From Mesorhizobium amorphae CCNWGS0123 (GTDB lineage: Bacteria; Pseudomonadota; Alphaproteobacteria; Rhizobiales; Rhizobiaceae), in contig NZ_CP015318.1 of NCBI RefSeq assembly GCF_001686985.1, positions 4,214,001-4,278,000 on the forward strand: a DNA stretch of 64,000 bases, in the 5' to 3' direction. The position numbers were made by a program, and so were the translations under genes. The notes below the pieces were generated by a model that saw only the letters and a list, made by a program, of their open reading frames with translations, did not search any database and had not been told where the DNA came from. The first letter of the stretch is position 1. Each line of letters opens with the position of its first letter. This document shows positions 25,949 to 36,114 of this stretch, in pieces.

Positions 25949-27124
25949 TTATTCCTTGATGGTGACGACGATGCCGGCACCGACGGTGCGGCCGCCTTCA
26001 CGGATGGCGAAGCGCAGCTTCTCTTCCATGGCGATCGGCACGATCAGCTCGACATCGACCGTGATGTTGTCGCCAGGCATCACCATCTCGGTGCCTTCCG
26101 GCAGCGACACGATGCCGGTCACGTCCGTGGTGCGGAAGTAGAACTGCGGACGGTAGTTGGTGAAGAACGGCGTGTGACGGCCACCCTCGTCCTTGGTCAG
26201 GATGTAGGCTTCGGCCACGAACTTCTTGTGCGGCTTCACCGTGCCGGGCTTGGCCAGGACCTGGCCGCGCTCGACGCCTTCACGGTCAACGCCGCGCAGC
26301 AGCGCGCCGATGTTGTCGCCCGCCTGGCCCTGGTCGAGCAGCTTGCGGAACATCTCGACGCCCGTGCAGGTCGTCTTGGTGGTCGGACGGATGCCGACGA
26401 TTTCCAGCTCCTCGCCGACCTTGACCACGCCGCGCTCGACGCGGCCGGTCACCACCGTGCCGCGGCCCGAGATCGAGAACACGTCTTCGATCGGCATCAG
26501 GAACGGCTTGTCCAGCGGACGAACCGGCGTCGGGATGTAGGCGTCGACCTGAGCCATCAGCTCGCGGATCGCGTCCTCGCCGATCGTCTTGTCGCTATCT
26601 TCCAGAGCCGCCAGCGCCGAACCCTTGACGATCGGAATGTCGTCGCCGGGGAATTCGTTCTTGGTCAGAAGCTCGCGAACCTCGAGCTCGACCAGCTCGA
26701 GCAGCTCGGCGTCGTCGACCTGGTCGACCTTGTTCAAAAACACCACGATCGACGGCACGCCGACCTGGCGGGCCAACAGGATGTGCTCGCGGGTCTGCGG
26801 CATCGGACCGTCGGCGGCCGACACGACCAGGATCGCGCCGTCCATCTGCGCGGCACCGGTGATCATGTTCTTCACATAGTCGGCGTGGCCGGGGCAGTCG
26901 ACATGGGCGTAGTGGCGGTTGGCCGTCTCGTATTCGACGTGGGCCGTCGAGATGGTGATGCCGCGGGCCTTCTCTTCCGGCGCCGCATCGATCTGGTCAT
27001 AGCGCTTGTATTCGCCAAAATACTTCGTGATCGCCGCCGTCAGCGACGTCTTGCCATGATCGACGTGGCCGATCGTGCCGATGTTCACATGAGGCTTAGT
27101 GCGCTCGAATTTACCTTTTGCCAT
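25949..27124 (-). CDS. tuf: Elongation factor Tu, second copy
   Basis: The 391-residue protein is identical to the product of the str-operon copy (1837-3012). The DNA differs by few silent changes, including the last two sense codons (AAG GAA here). Two identical tuf genes kept alike by gene conversion are normal in Proteobacteria. This copy corresponds to tufB, the one near tRNA genes and secE-nusG. Here it is separated from tRNA-Tyr/Gly by two accessory genes and from tRNA-Trp by four. It ends in its own terminator. Confidence 0.99.
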   Translation of the reverse strand: MAKGKFERTKPHVNIGTIGHVDHGKTSLTAAITKYFGEYKRYDQIDAAPEEKARGITISTAHVEYETANRHYAHVDCPGHADYVKNMITGAAQMDGAILVVSAADGPMPQTREHILLARQVGVPSIVVFLNKVDQVDDAELLELVELEVRELLTKNEFPGDDIPIVKGSALAALEDSDKTIGEDAIRELMAQVDAYIPTPVRPLDKPFLMPIEDVFSISGRGTVVTGRVERGVVKVGEELEIVGIRPTTKTTCTGVEMFRKLLDQGQAGDNIGALLRGVDREGVERGQVLAKPGTVKPHKKFVAEAYILTKDEGGRHTPFFTNYRPQFYFRTTDVTGIVSLPEGTEMVMPGDNITVDVELIVPIAMEEKLRFAIREGGRTVGAGIVVTIKE

Positions 27125-27408
27125 AGTCTCTTTCCTTGGACGGCCTGGACCTTCAGTTCAGTCGAATGCGGGGCGATTAGCGACTACGGCTGCAAAACAC
27201 AAGTGCCTTGTGGCTGAGCGCTCTCTCAGTCGGTCCGAACCTGCGATCCGATTTTCGGGGGATAAGGCGTGGATATAGGAACGCCAGCCGGGAAATGAAA
27301 TAGGCGAGCGCCCCGGCTCATCAGAAGCGATATCCCCCTGCCCTTGCCGGATTTACAGCGCCGGCCTGGCCCATTGCCGCCACGGCATCGGTCTGATTTG
27401 TTCGGCCA

Positions 27409-28296
27409 ATGCAGTTCATTCCCACAAACATCCGCGGCCCGTTGTTCATGGTCGTTTCGACCGGGTTCTACCTGGTCAACGACACGATGATGAAGCTCGC
27501 GACCGAAGGGCTGCCGTCCTACGAGGTGCTGTTTCTGCGCGGCGTCGCCGCCAGCCTGTGGGGAATGCCGCTGTTGCTGCTGCTCGGTTATGGCAAGCAG
27601 GTGCCGCTGCTCCTCGACAAAAGGGTTTTGCGCAGGAATCTGCTCGAACTGGCGGCGATCCTTTGCTACGTGGTGGCGCTGGCCAACATGCAGATCGCCG
27701 ATGCCACCGCGCTCGGGCAGATCACGCCGCTGCTGATGCTGGTCGGCTCCTCGATCCTGTTCGGCGAACGGATCGGCGGCGCGCGCATGGCGCTGATCGG
27801 GCTCGGCTTCATCGGCGCGCTGATGGTGGCGCAGCCGACGATGCAAGGGATATCGGTCTACGCCTTGCTGGCGCTCGGCAATGCGGCGCTGTCGGCGGCA
27901 CGCGATCTCGCCGGCCGCAAGGTCGGGGCAGACGTTCCGGGGATGATCGTCGCCATGTCGGCGGTCCTGGTGGTGCTGGTGGGCGCCGGCGCTGCGCATC
28001 TGGTTTCCGAGCCATGGGTGATACCCGAGGCCCGTCACCTGGCGCTGATCGCAGGCGCCGGTTTCTTCCTGATCTTCGGCCATTTCTTCATCTTCATGGC
28101 CTATCGCGTCGGGCCGACGAGCGCGGTGGCGCCATTCTACTATAGCTTCACCGTCTGGGCGGTTATCTCCGGCCTGCTGGTGTTCGGGCAGTTTCCCAAT
28201 GCAATTGCCGTCTGCGGCATCCTGCTGGTGGTGGCAAGCGGTCTCGCCATCGTGTCGCTCGACGAGCGCAGGCGCCGGCTGACCGTCGTCGCCTGA
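27409..28296 (+). CDS. DMT-superfamily (EamA) transporter
   Basis: This 295-residue inner-membrane protein has about ten hydrophobic helices in two EamA repeats (about 10-140 and 150-285). Markers are FLRGVAASLWGMP, LANMQIADATALGQITPLL and SILFGERIGGARMALIGLGFIGALM in the first half, and SAVAPFYYSFTVWAVISGLLVFGQFP in the second. Such proteins usually export metabolites or amino acids; the substrate is unknown. The Shine-Dalgarno is weak. It converges on the sulfotransferase with only three bases between stops. Confidence 0.87.
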   Translation: MQFIPTNIRGPLFMVVSTGFYLVNDTMMKLATEGLPSYEVLFLRGVAASLWGMPLLLLLGYGKQVPLLLDKRVLRRNLLELAAILCYVVALANMQIADATALGQITPLLMLVGSSILFGERIGGARMALIGLGFIGALMVAQPTMQGISVYALLALGNAALSAARDLAGRKVGADVPGMIVAMSAVLVVLVGAGAAHLVSEPWVIPEARHLALIAGAGFFLIFGHFFIFMAYRVGPTSAVAPFYYSFTVWAVISGLLVFGQFPNAIAVCGILLVVASGLAIVSLDERRRRLTVVA

Positions 28297-28299
28297 TCC

Positions 28300-29106
28300 C
28301 TAGACCAAGCCGCGTTCGACCAGCGGCCGCTTGGACATGAAGTGCAGGAAGTTGCGCGGCGTTCTGGGGAAAATGAGGCGGCCGTCACGCCAGGTTGCCG
28401 GATCGCCGTAGACATTCAGCGTCGAGGGATCGCCGGCATCGCCCTCGGGAATGCCTCCCCATCTGCCTGGGTCGTAATAGTCGACCAGAAAGCCATAGTC
28501 GTAGCGGCAGAACCGCATTGCCTTGGCCAGCGCCTCGGGCGACATGTCCGATGGCCCGAATTTCGTTGCCGCCGCCTGCAGGCGAGGCAGATCCAGCGCC
28601 CGTCCGCCGAGAGCGGAAAAAAACGCGCCGACTTCGTCCATGCGCTCAAACCTGAAGACCCGCTCGAACTGAAACAGGTTGCTGCCGGTGAAATGGCGCA
28701 CCGACGCGACATGGAACCGGACCTCCCACGAACACGCACAATATTTCTCGATGTTCAGGATGAACGTATCGAGATCCGGATCGACGGGGATGCCGAAGCC
28801 TTCGAGCTTGTCCTTGTCAACCGACGGCCTGGCCATCACCCGGGCGTCGCGGATCCGGCTGGAATAGGCCGAGAGAAGCCGCTCCAGCGGATCGCGAATG
28901 ATGGTGAACCGGCGCTTGTGCGCGTCGCGAAGCGGGTGGAAGGGATCGACATGATTTGTCGGCAGATGGCTGTGGACTTCGTTGTCCGGGTCGGGAAAAT
29001 CGATGTCCTTCCCGCCAAGTGCAATCAACGCATATTTGACGCTGCTGCTGCCGCTTTTCGGGATCGGATAGTAGGTGACCGCAAGCTCTTTCGATTCAAT
29101 CGCCAT
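28300..29106 (-). CDS. Sulfotransferase family 2-type protein
   Basis: The product is 268 residues. The N-terminal PIPKSGSSSVKYAL matches the 5'-phosphosulfate-binding loop of PAPS-dependent sulfotransferases, and TIIRDPLERLLSAYSSRIRD matches the 3'-phosphate-binding motif. The remainder is compatible with a Sulfotransfer_2 domain. There is no signal peptide or membrane anchor, so it is probably cytosolic. In rhizobia such enzymes sulfate Nod factors or surface polysaccharides, but no nod genes are seen here and the acceptor is unknown. It sits between tRNA-Gly and the second tuf, as an apparent insertion. Confidence 0.82.
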   Translation of the reverse strand: MAIESKELAVTYYPIPKSGSSSVKYALIALGGKDIDFPDPDNEVHSHLPTNHVDPFHPLRDAHKRRFTIIRDPLERLLSAYSSRIRDARVMARPSVDKDKLEGFGIPVDPDLDTFILNIEKYCACSWEVRFHVASVRHFTGSNLFQFERVFRFERMDEVGAFFSALGGRALDLPRLQAAATKFGPSDMSPEALAKAMRFCRYDYGFLVDYYDPGRWGGIPEGDAGDPSTLNVYGDPATWRDGRLIFPRTPRNFLHFMSKRPLVERGLV

Positions 29107-29348
29107 TGCCGTCCCCCTGCATTTGTTTGCACGCAGCGCCCGACCCGAGGCCTGCAGTGACGCCGCCAGTCACCGCGGCATCGCGCAGCCTCTACACGTG
29201 AGGGCTGGACCTGCCAACCGCAGGGCGGGATGCTTTTCAGGCAGTTGCTGGAAGTGCTGTGGCCGGTTTTGTTGACGATCTTGCGCCGATGAAGCCGGCG
29301 ACGACATCCGGCGCGCTGCGCCTCGGTGTTCATGATCCTGGTGGAATC

Positions 29349-29422
29349 TGGAGCGGGTAGCGGGAATCGAACCCGCATATTCAGCTTGGAAGGCTGCTGC
29401 TCTACCACTGAGCTATACCCGC
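29349..29422 (-). tRNA. tRNA-Gly (anticodon TCC)
   Basis: A 74-base cloverleaf with encoded CCA has acceptor GCGGGTA pairing with TACCCGC. The anticodon loop CTTCCAA holds TCC, reading GGA/GGG. The T-loop is GTTCGATTCC. It lies 27 bases after tRNA-Tyr on the same strand, so the two are probably one transcript. Confidence 0.97.
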
Positions 29423-29449
29423 ATCGTCTCAAGGCTCACGGGCTGGCAG

Positions 29450-29534
29450 TGGTGGAGAGGGTTGGATTCGAACCAACGTAGGCTAAGCCAACGGATTTAC
29501 AGTCCGTCCCCTTTAACCACTCGGGCACCTCTCC
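29450..29534 (-). tRNA. tRNA-Tyr (anticodon GTA)
   Basis: An 85-base class II tRNA has a long variable arm and encoded CCA. Acceptor GGAGAGG pairs with CCTCTCC, the D-arm reads GCCCGAGTGG, and the anticodon GTA lies within GGACTGTAAATCC. The order Tyr then Gly then tuf echoes the E. coli tyrU-glyT-thrT-tufB operon. Confidence 0.97.
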
Positions 29535-29745
29535 AGCCTGCCGTCGAAGCCTTGCAACGAGGCATTCTCGCCGATCAGGTCGAAACCTTAGTCTTGTCCG
29601 AAATCAGCGAAGCGCCTTATGGCGGCAAGGCCTTTGGGTGTCAACCGCAACCTCTCGGCAAAATGCGCTGAATTTGACACCCCGCCCGGCAAGCCGGCTT
29701 TCTGCCAGTATCCATGGCCCGACGACACGGCTATAGAAGCCCGCC

Positions 29746-30603
29746 ATGAGCAACGACACCAAGCCCAAGACCCCGAAAGACACCCATTACGCCAAGCTGC
29801 GTCGCGCCCACCGCGACGAGAAGGCCGGCGGCGCGCCGGAATTCCGGCCGCGCCAGCCAGTGCCGCCCGGCGAGAACGCGGCGGACGGGCTGGTCAGGCT
29901 TTACGGCTTGCACACGGTGCGGGCGGCCCTCGACAATCCGCGCCGGCGGATCAAAAAAATGCTGGTGACGCGCAACGCCGCCGAACGGCTGGCGCTCGCC
30001 GATCTCGCCGCCTTGCCCTTCAAGGCCGAACTGGTCGAACCGAAGGAGATCGACAGGATCACCGGTTCGGACGCCGTGCATCAGGGCGTGTTGATCGAGG
30101 CCGAGCCGTTGAAGCCGAAGCGCCTCGACACGCTTGGCGACACAAAACTGGTGCTGGTGCTCGACCAGGTCACCGACCCGCACAATGTCGGTGCCATCCT
30201 GCGCTCGGCGGTCGCCTTCGGCGCCGGCGCGCTGATCACCACGGCCCGCCACAGCCCGCAGGAATCCGGCGTGCTGGCGAAATCGGCCTCCGGCGCGCTG
30301 GAGCATATCGACCAGATCGAGGTGAAGAACCTCGCCGACGCGCTGGGCCAACTGCACGAAGCCGGCTTCCAGACCATCGGCCTCGATTCGGACGGACCGG
30401 CCGAGCTCGAAACGAGCTTTGCCGGCAACAGAATAGCGCTGGTGCTGGGTGCCGAAGGCAAGGGCCTGCGCCAGAAGACGCGTGAGACGGTGACGACGCT
30501 GGCCAGGCTAGACATGCCGGGCGCGATCAGGTCGCTCAACGTGTCAAACGCAGCAGCGGTGAGCCTTTATGCGGCGAGGAAGTTCTTAGCGAGTAGCGAG
30601 TAG
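29746..30603 (+). CDS. rlmB: 23S rRNA (guanosine-2'-O-)-methyltransferase RlmB
   Basis: This 285-residue SpoU/TrmH-family enzyme methylates the ribose of G2251 (E. coli numbering). A basic N-terminal extension (1-45) precedes the substrate-binding domain (about 50-125, LYGLHTVRAALDNPRRRIKKML). Then comes the knotted methyltransferase domain with motifs TDPHNVGAILRSA, ALVLGAEGKGL and SLNVSNAAAVSLYAARK. It is divergent from tRNA-Tyr. The 3' end carries heptamer-like repeats that extend past the stop. Confidence 0.95.
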   Translation: MSNDTKPKTPKDTHYAKLRRAHRDEKAGGAPEFRPRQPVPPGENAADGLVRLYGLHTVRAALDNPRRRIKKMLVTRNAAERLALADLAALPFKAELVEPKEIDRITGSDAVHQGVLIEAEPLKPKRLDTLGDTKLVLVLDQVTDPHNVGAILRSAVAFGAGALITTARHSPQESGVLAKSASGALEHIDQIEVKNLADALGQLHEAGFQTIGLDSDGPAELETSFAGNRIALVLGAEGKGLRQKTRETVTTLARLDMPGAIRSLNVSNAAAVSLYAARKFLASSE

Positions 30604-30657
30604 CGAAATCAGATCTCAGCCCATGATTTCAACCCTATTCGCTATTCGCTATTCGCT
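30588..30657. repeat. Inverted array of short TATTCGC/GCGAGTA repeats at the rlmB 3' end
   Basis: Three units of AGCGAGT (30588-30607, overlapping the rlmB stop) face three units of TTCGCTA (30638-30657). The arms can form a roughly 20-bp hairpin with a 30-base loop between the convergent rlmB and glxR stops. A related run (ACTATTCACTATTCACTC) lies at about 37180-37197. It may act as a bidirectional transcript end. Confidence 0.7.
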
Positions 30658-30658
30658 T

Positions 30659-31543
30659 CTATCCTACCTCATGCCCCGCCATCCGCTCCAGCGCCCTCAC
30701 CAGCGCAGAGTGATCCTCCTTCGCCCCGCCATTGGCCGCGCATGAGTTGAACAGCTGCTGCGTCGTCGAGGTGTTGGGTAGCGAAACACCAAGCGCCTTG
30801 GCGCCTTCCAGCGCGAGATTAAGATCCTTCTGGTGCAGTTCAATCCGAAAACCCGGCGCGAAGGTGCGCTTGACCATGCGCTCGCCATGCACTTCGAGGA
30901 TGCGTGAGGCGGCCAGCCCGCCCATCAGCGCCTGCCTGACCTTGGCCGGGTCGGCGCCGGCTTTTGATGCAAAAACAAGTGCTTCGGCGACAGCTTCAAT
31001 GGTCAGAGCGACAACGATCTGGTTGGCGACCTTGGTGGTCTGCCCGACGCCGTTCGGCCCGACCAGCGTGATGTTCTTGCCCATCTTTTCGAAGACGGGT
31101 CGCGCGCGTTCAAACGCCTTGTCCTCGCCGCCGACCATGATGGTCAGCGACGCCGCCTTGGCGCCGACCTCACCGCCCGACACCGGCGCGTCGAGATAGT
31201 CGCAACCGAGATCGTTGATCTTCCTGGCGAACTCTTTGGTCGCGATTGGTGAGATCGAGCTCATGTCGACGACCAGCTTGCCCTTGGTGAGGCCGGACAC
31301 GACACCGTTCTCGCCGAACAGAACGTCGGCGACCTGCGGGGTGTCGGGGACCATCAGGATGACGATGTCGGCCGCTTTCGCCACGGCGTCATGGCCGCTG
31401 ACGGTTTTCAAGCCTTTGCCGATCAGGTCTGCCGGCGGTTTGGAACGATGATCGCTGGAGACGACTGTGTAGCCGGCATCCAGCAGATGCCCCGCCATCG
31501 GTGCGCCCATGATGCCGAGGCCGATGAAGCCGATGGTTTCCAT
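30659..31543 (-). CDS. glxR: 2-hydroxy-3-oxopropionate (tartronate semialdehyde) reductase
   Basis: This 294-residue beta-hydroxyacid dehydrogenase reduces tartronate semialdehyde to D-glycerate with NAD(P)H. It shows the N-terminal GFIGLGIMGAPMAGHLL dinucleotide motif, the substrate motif DAPVSGGEVGAKAASLTIMVGG, and the catalytic lysine in GQTTKVANQIVV. HQKDLNLALEGAKALG is the usual C-terminal family segment. Its neighbours hyi and gcl supply the substrate, which makes this assignment better than for a lone family member. It lies downstream of hyi, separated by a palindromic repeat. Confidence 0.92.
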   Translation of the reverse strand: METIGFIGLGIMGAPMAGHLLDAGYTVVSSDHRSKPPADLIGKGLKTVSGHDAVAKAADIVILMVPDTPQVADVLFGENGVVSGLTKGKLVVDMSSISPIATKEFARKINDLGCDYLDAPVSGGEVGAKAASLTIMVGGEDKAFERARPVFEKMGKNITLVGPNGVGQTTKVANQIVVALTIEAVAEALVFASKAGADPAKVRQALMGGLAASRILEVHGERMVKRTFAPGFRIELHQKDLNLALEGAKALGVSLPNTSTTQQLFNSCAANGGAKEDHSALVRALERMAGHEVG

Positions 31544-31579
31544 TGTTGTTCTCCTGAAGTCTTTGTTCGTCGAAAGTTA

Positions 31580-31709
31580 GCGCTGCCCCTCATCCGCCTG
31601 CCGGCACCTTCTCCCCGTATAGTGACGGGGAGAAGGGAAGCGCTCCAACGCCGGCGCCCCCCTCTCCCCGTCTCTATACGGGGAGAGGGTAAGGGTGAGG
31701 GGCAGTGCC
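31580..31709. repeat. Intergenic palindromic mosaic element between hyi and glxR
   Basis: The outer arms GCGCTGCCCCTCATC and GTGAGGGGCAGTGCC (31580-31709) are inverted. Inside are two further hairpins, CCTTCTCCCCGTAT...ACGGGGAGAAGG and CTCTCCCCGTCTCTATACGGGGAGAG. I recall this architecture as common between genes of Rhizobiales. It lies in a transcribed gap and may affect mRNA stability. Confidence 0.75.
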
Positions 31710-31730
31710 AATGCTTCGCAATACTGGCGC

Positions 31731-32528
31731 CTAAGCCGCCGCGCTCCCCTGCCCGGCAAACGCCCTGAACCACCCAAGCCCAGCCTCCGTCCCCGCCTTC
31801 GGCTTGTATTCCGCGCCGATCCAGCCGGCATAGCCGATGCGGTCGATGTGCTCGTAGAGGAAGGGATAGCTGATCTCGCCCGTCCCCGGCTCGTTACGGC
31901 CGGGATTGTCCGCAAGCTGGATATGCGCGATGCGGCCGAGGTTGGCCTCGATGGTACGGGCGAGATCCCCCTCCATGATCTGCATGTGGTAGATGTCGTA
32001 TTGCAGGAACAGGTTCTTCGATCCGATGCGGTCGATCAACGCCAGCGCCTGGTCGGAATGGGTGAGGAAGAAGCCCGGAATGTCGCGGGTGTTGATCGGC
32101 TCGATCAGCAGCCGGATGCCGGCCTGCTCCAGCGTCTCGGCCGCGAAGGCCAGGTTCTCGGCGAAGACGTCCTCCAGCACGGAGCGATCCGCACCTTGCG
32201 GCGCGATGCCGGCGAGGCAGTTGATCTGCTCGCAGCCCAGCGCATGCGCATAGCTGATTGCCTTGGCGACGCCTTGCCGGAATTCCGGCACGCGGTCCGG
32301 CAGCACCGCAATGCCGCGCTCGCCCTTGCCCCAGTCGCCGACCGGCAGATTGAACAGCACCTGTGTCAGGCCATTCTTCTTCAGCCTTGCGGCGACCACT
32401 TCGGGCGCGTGGTCGTAGGGGCCGATATATTCGACGCCCTTGAAGCCGGCGCGGGCGGCGGCATCGAAGCGGTCGAGGAAATCATGCTCGCCAAAGAGCA
32501 TCGACAGATTGGCTGAAAAACGCGGCAT
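31731..32528 (-). CDS. hyi: Hydroxypyruvate isomerase
   Basis: This 265-residue AP-endonuclease-2/xylose-isomerase-like TIM barrel, MPRFSANLSMLFGEHDFLDRF, interconverts hydroxypyruvate and tartronate semialdehyde. Markers are QVLFNLPVGDWGKGERGIAVLP, LLIEPINTRDIPGFFL with a metal-ligand glutamate, QYDIYHMQIMEGDL and IGAEYKPK. Length is normal. It lies between gcl and glxR on the same strand in the glyoxylate-to-glycerate module. Both gaps around it contain palindromic repeats. Confidence 0.94.
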   Translation of the reverse strand: MPRFSANLSMLFGEHDFLDRFDAAARAGFKGVEYIGPYDHAPEVVAARLKKNGLTQVLFNLPVGDWGKGERGIAVLPDRVPEFRQGVAKAISYAHALGCEQINCLAGIAPQGADRSVLEDVFAENLAFAAETLEQAGIRLLIEPINTRDIPGFFLTHSDQALALIDRIGSKNLFLQYDIYHMQIMEGDLARTIEANLGRIAHIQLADNPGRNEPGTGEISYPFLYEHIDRIGYAGWIGAEYKPKAGTEAGLGWFRAFAGQGSAAA

Positions 32529-32558
32529 TCTTTTTCTCCTTTTTTGCCTGCCCTAGGC

Positions 32559-32694
32559 GTGTTGAGATTCAGGTCAGGCAGCGCCGAAAACGGTGGCTTC
32601 CGAGAACCGGAGCGGAGCGTACTTAAGGTACGTGAGCACCGGAAGCGCAGGAAGCCGCCGTTTGCAGGCCGGCCTCACCTGAATATCAGCACGC

Positions 32695-32697
<3 letters not shown>
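32559..32697. repeat. Long imperfect palindrome (RIME-like) between gcl and hyi
   Basis: The roughly 139-bp element begins CGTGTTGAGATTCAGGT and ends ACCTGAATATCAGCACG, with internal arms GTGGCTTCCGAGAACCGGAG and GAGCACCGGAAGCGCAGGAA around GTACTTAAGGTAC. Both halves pair along most of the length. A partial copy with the same right half recurs at 63667-63719. The type resembles rhizobial intergenic mosaic elements; naming it RIME is from memory. The right end overlaps the last bases of gcl. Confidence 0.85.
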
Positions 32698-34476
<1,779 letters not shown>

Positions 34477-34678
34477 GTCCAGCCTCCGCAAATGTGTTGA
34501 TGGCCAAGAATGGCAGCGTTCGCGCCATTTTTCAATTTTTTCAGAATATTTTTTCATTTCTAGAAAAAGGCGACTGCACACTGATTTCGTTGAGTTTTCC
34601 GTTTTCCAGAATTCGACCATGCAAACTGGTGAAAAACTTTTTCATTGCTTGTTTGATGAAATCGGCAAGAATGGCTCC
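34477..34678. promoter_or_regulatory. gcl / iclR divergent control region with palindrome TGAAAAACTTTTTCA
   Basis: A perfect 15-bp palindrome TGAAAAACTTTTTCA lies at 34630-34644. On the minus strand three more TGAAAAA half-sites occur at about 34529-34553, closer to gcl. The region is AT-rich compared with its surroundings. IclR-family regulators bind such palindromes in shared promoters, so this is the likely operator; binding is inferred. Confidence 0.6.
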
Positions 34679-35563
34679 ATGGAAACGAGCGAAAAACGCC
34701 AGCGCGGCCGTCCCCGCGCCTTCAATGGCCGCGCCGAGGCCGCTTCGGTGCAGTCGCTGGACCGGGCGCTGCGCATCCTGGCCATCGTTGCCGAGGGCGC
34801 CGGCCTGTCGCTGAGCGAGATCGCCGCGCAGAGCGGCCTCCCAGCGTCGACCGCCTACCGCATGCTGACGACGCTGCAAAACCACGGCATGGTCGAGTTC
34901 GAGAGCACCGACCAGCTGTGGTCGATCGGCGTCGAAACCTACCGCATGGGCGCGGCGTTCCTGCGCCGCCGCAAGCTGGTCGACCGTGCCCGCATCGTCA
35001 TGCAGGAATTGATGGAAAAGACCGGCGAGACCGCCAATCTCGGCGTCGCCGAGGACGATTGCGTCGTCTTCGTCAGCCAGGTTGAGACGCATCAGGCGAT
35101 CCGCGCCTTCTTCCGACCGGGCACGCGCAGCTCCTTCCATGCCTCGGGAATCGGCAAGGCGGTGCTGGCGCATCTGGAGCCCGAACGCGTCGGCGCCATC
35201 CTGCGCAAGGCGGGGCTGGAGCGTTTTACCGAAAACACGCTGTCCGACATCTCGGCGCTGGCCCGCGACCTGGTGCGGATCAAGCTGCGCGGCTGGTCGG
35301 TCGATGACGAGGAGCGGCATCCCGGCATGCGCTGCGTCGCCGCCGCCATCTTCAACGAGTTCGGCGAGCCGATCGGCGGCGTTTCCGTGTCGGGGCCGAC
35401 GGTGCGGGTGACGCAGGAGCGGCTGGCCGAGATCGGGCCGTTGGTGCGCGATGCGGCGACGGAAATCACCAGGATGATCGGCGGCCTTTCGAACTCGTCT
35501 ACAAAAGGCAGCGCCGATGCATCGGGATCGCTCTTCGACATCACAGCGGCGCGCTCGCCTTGA
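34679..35563 (+). CDS. IclR-family transcriptional regulator of the glyoxylate genes
   Basis: The product is 294 residues from the ATG at 34679 (METSEKRQRGRPRAF). It has a winged-helix N-terminal domain (about 20-85, VQSLDRALRILAIVAEGAGLS and LPASTAYRMLTTLQNHGMVE), then an IclR effector domain (about 95-270) with CVVFVSQVETHQAIRAFF, SSFHASGIGKAVLAHL and HPGMRCVAAAIFNEFGEPIGGVSVSG. An earlier in-frame ATG at 34619 exists, but the palindrome at 34630-34644 would then lie in the coding region, so the later start is favoured. Orientation and family suggest it senses glyoxylate or a related acid. It resembles BhcR-type regulators. Confidence 0.88.
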   Translation: METSEKRQRGRPRAFNGRAEAASVQSLDRALRILAIVAEGAGLSLSEIAAQSGLPASTAYRMLTTLQNHGMVEFESTDQLWSIGVETYRMGAAFLRRRKLVDRARIVMQELMEKTGETANLGVAEDDCVVFVSQVETHQAIRAFFRPGTRSSFHASGIGKAVLAHLEPERVGAILRKAGLERFTENTLSDISALARDLVRIKLRGWSVDDEERHPGMRCVAAAIFNEFGEPIGGVSVSGPTVRVTQERLAEIGPLVRDAATEITRMIGGLSNSSTKGSADASGSLFDITAARSP

Positions 35564-35628
35564 CACGCAGCCGGTGACGGCCAAATCTGCACCAACCTTC
35601 CAAAGCCGACAGTCCCCACCTGAAGACG

Positions 35629-36114
35629 ATGAGCCTCCAGTCCGTCAAAGCCTTCTTCGCCGAACATGCCCCCGACATCGAGGTGATCGAAACGCCGACA
35701 AGCTCGGCGACCGTGACCCTCGCGGCCGAGGCGCTTGGCGTCGAGCCGGGGCAGATCGCCAAGACCATCTGCATGCGCGTCGGCGACCGGGTCCTGCTCG
35801 TCGTCGCCCGGGGCGACGCGCGCATCGACAACCGCAAGACGCGCGATGCCTTCGGCGGTAAGCCGCGCATGCTCGATGCCGAACAGGTGGCTGATATCAC
35901 CGGCCACCCGGTCGGCGGAGTCTGCCCGTTCGGCCTCGCTTCGCCGCTGCCGGTCTATTGCGACGTATCGCTGCGCGCCTTCGAAGAGGTCGTGCCGGCG
36001 GCCGGCGCAACCAATACTGCGGTAAGAATAGGCGTCGAGCGCATGGCCGGGCTGGTCGGCGCCGAATGGTGCGATATCTGCCTGGATGCCCAGGGGGCGG
36101 TGGCGACTCGCTAA
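35629..36114 (+). CDS. YbaK/ProX-type aminoacyl-tRNA deacylase
   Basis: The product is 161 residues, MSLQSVKAFFAEHAPDIEVIE. It matches the YbaK/prolyl-tRNA synthetase-associated domain: AKTICMRVGDRVLLVVARGDARID, KTRDAFGGKPRMLDAEQVADITGHPVGGVCPFGL and VYCDVSLRAFEEVVPAAGATNTAVRI. These proteins hydrolyse mischarged aminoacyl-tRNAs, commonly Cys- or Ala-tRNA-Pro. The precise substrate cannot be read here. It stands alone after iclR, and its stop overlaps the convergent membrane-protein gene by four bases. Confidence 0.9.
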   Translation: MSLQSVKAFFAEHAPDIEVIETPTSSATVTLAAEALGVEPGQIAKTICMRVGDRVLLVVARGDARIDNRKTRDAFGGKPRMLDAEQVADITGHPVGGVCPFGLASPLPVYCDVSLRAFEEVVPAAGATNTAVRIGVERMAGLVGAEWCDICLDAQGAVATR

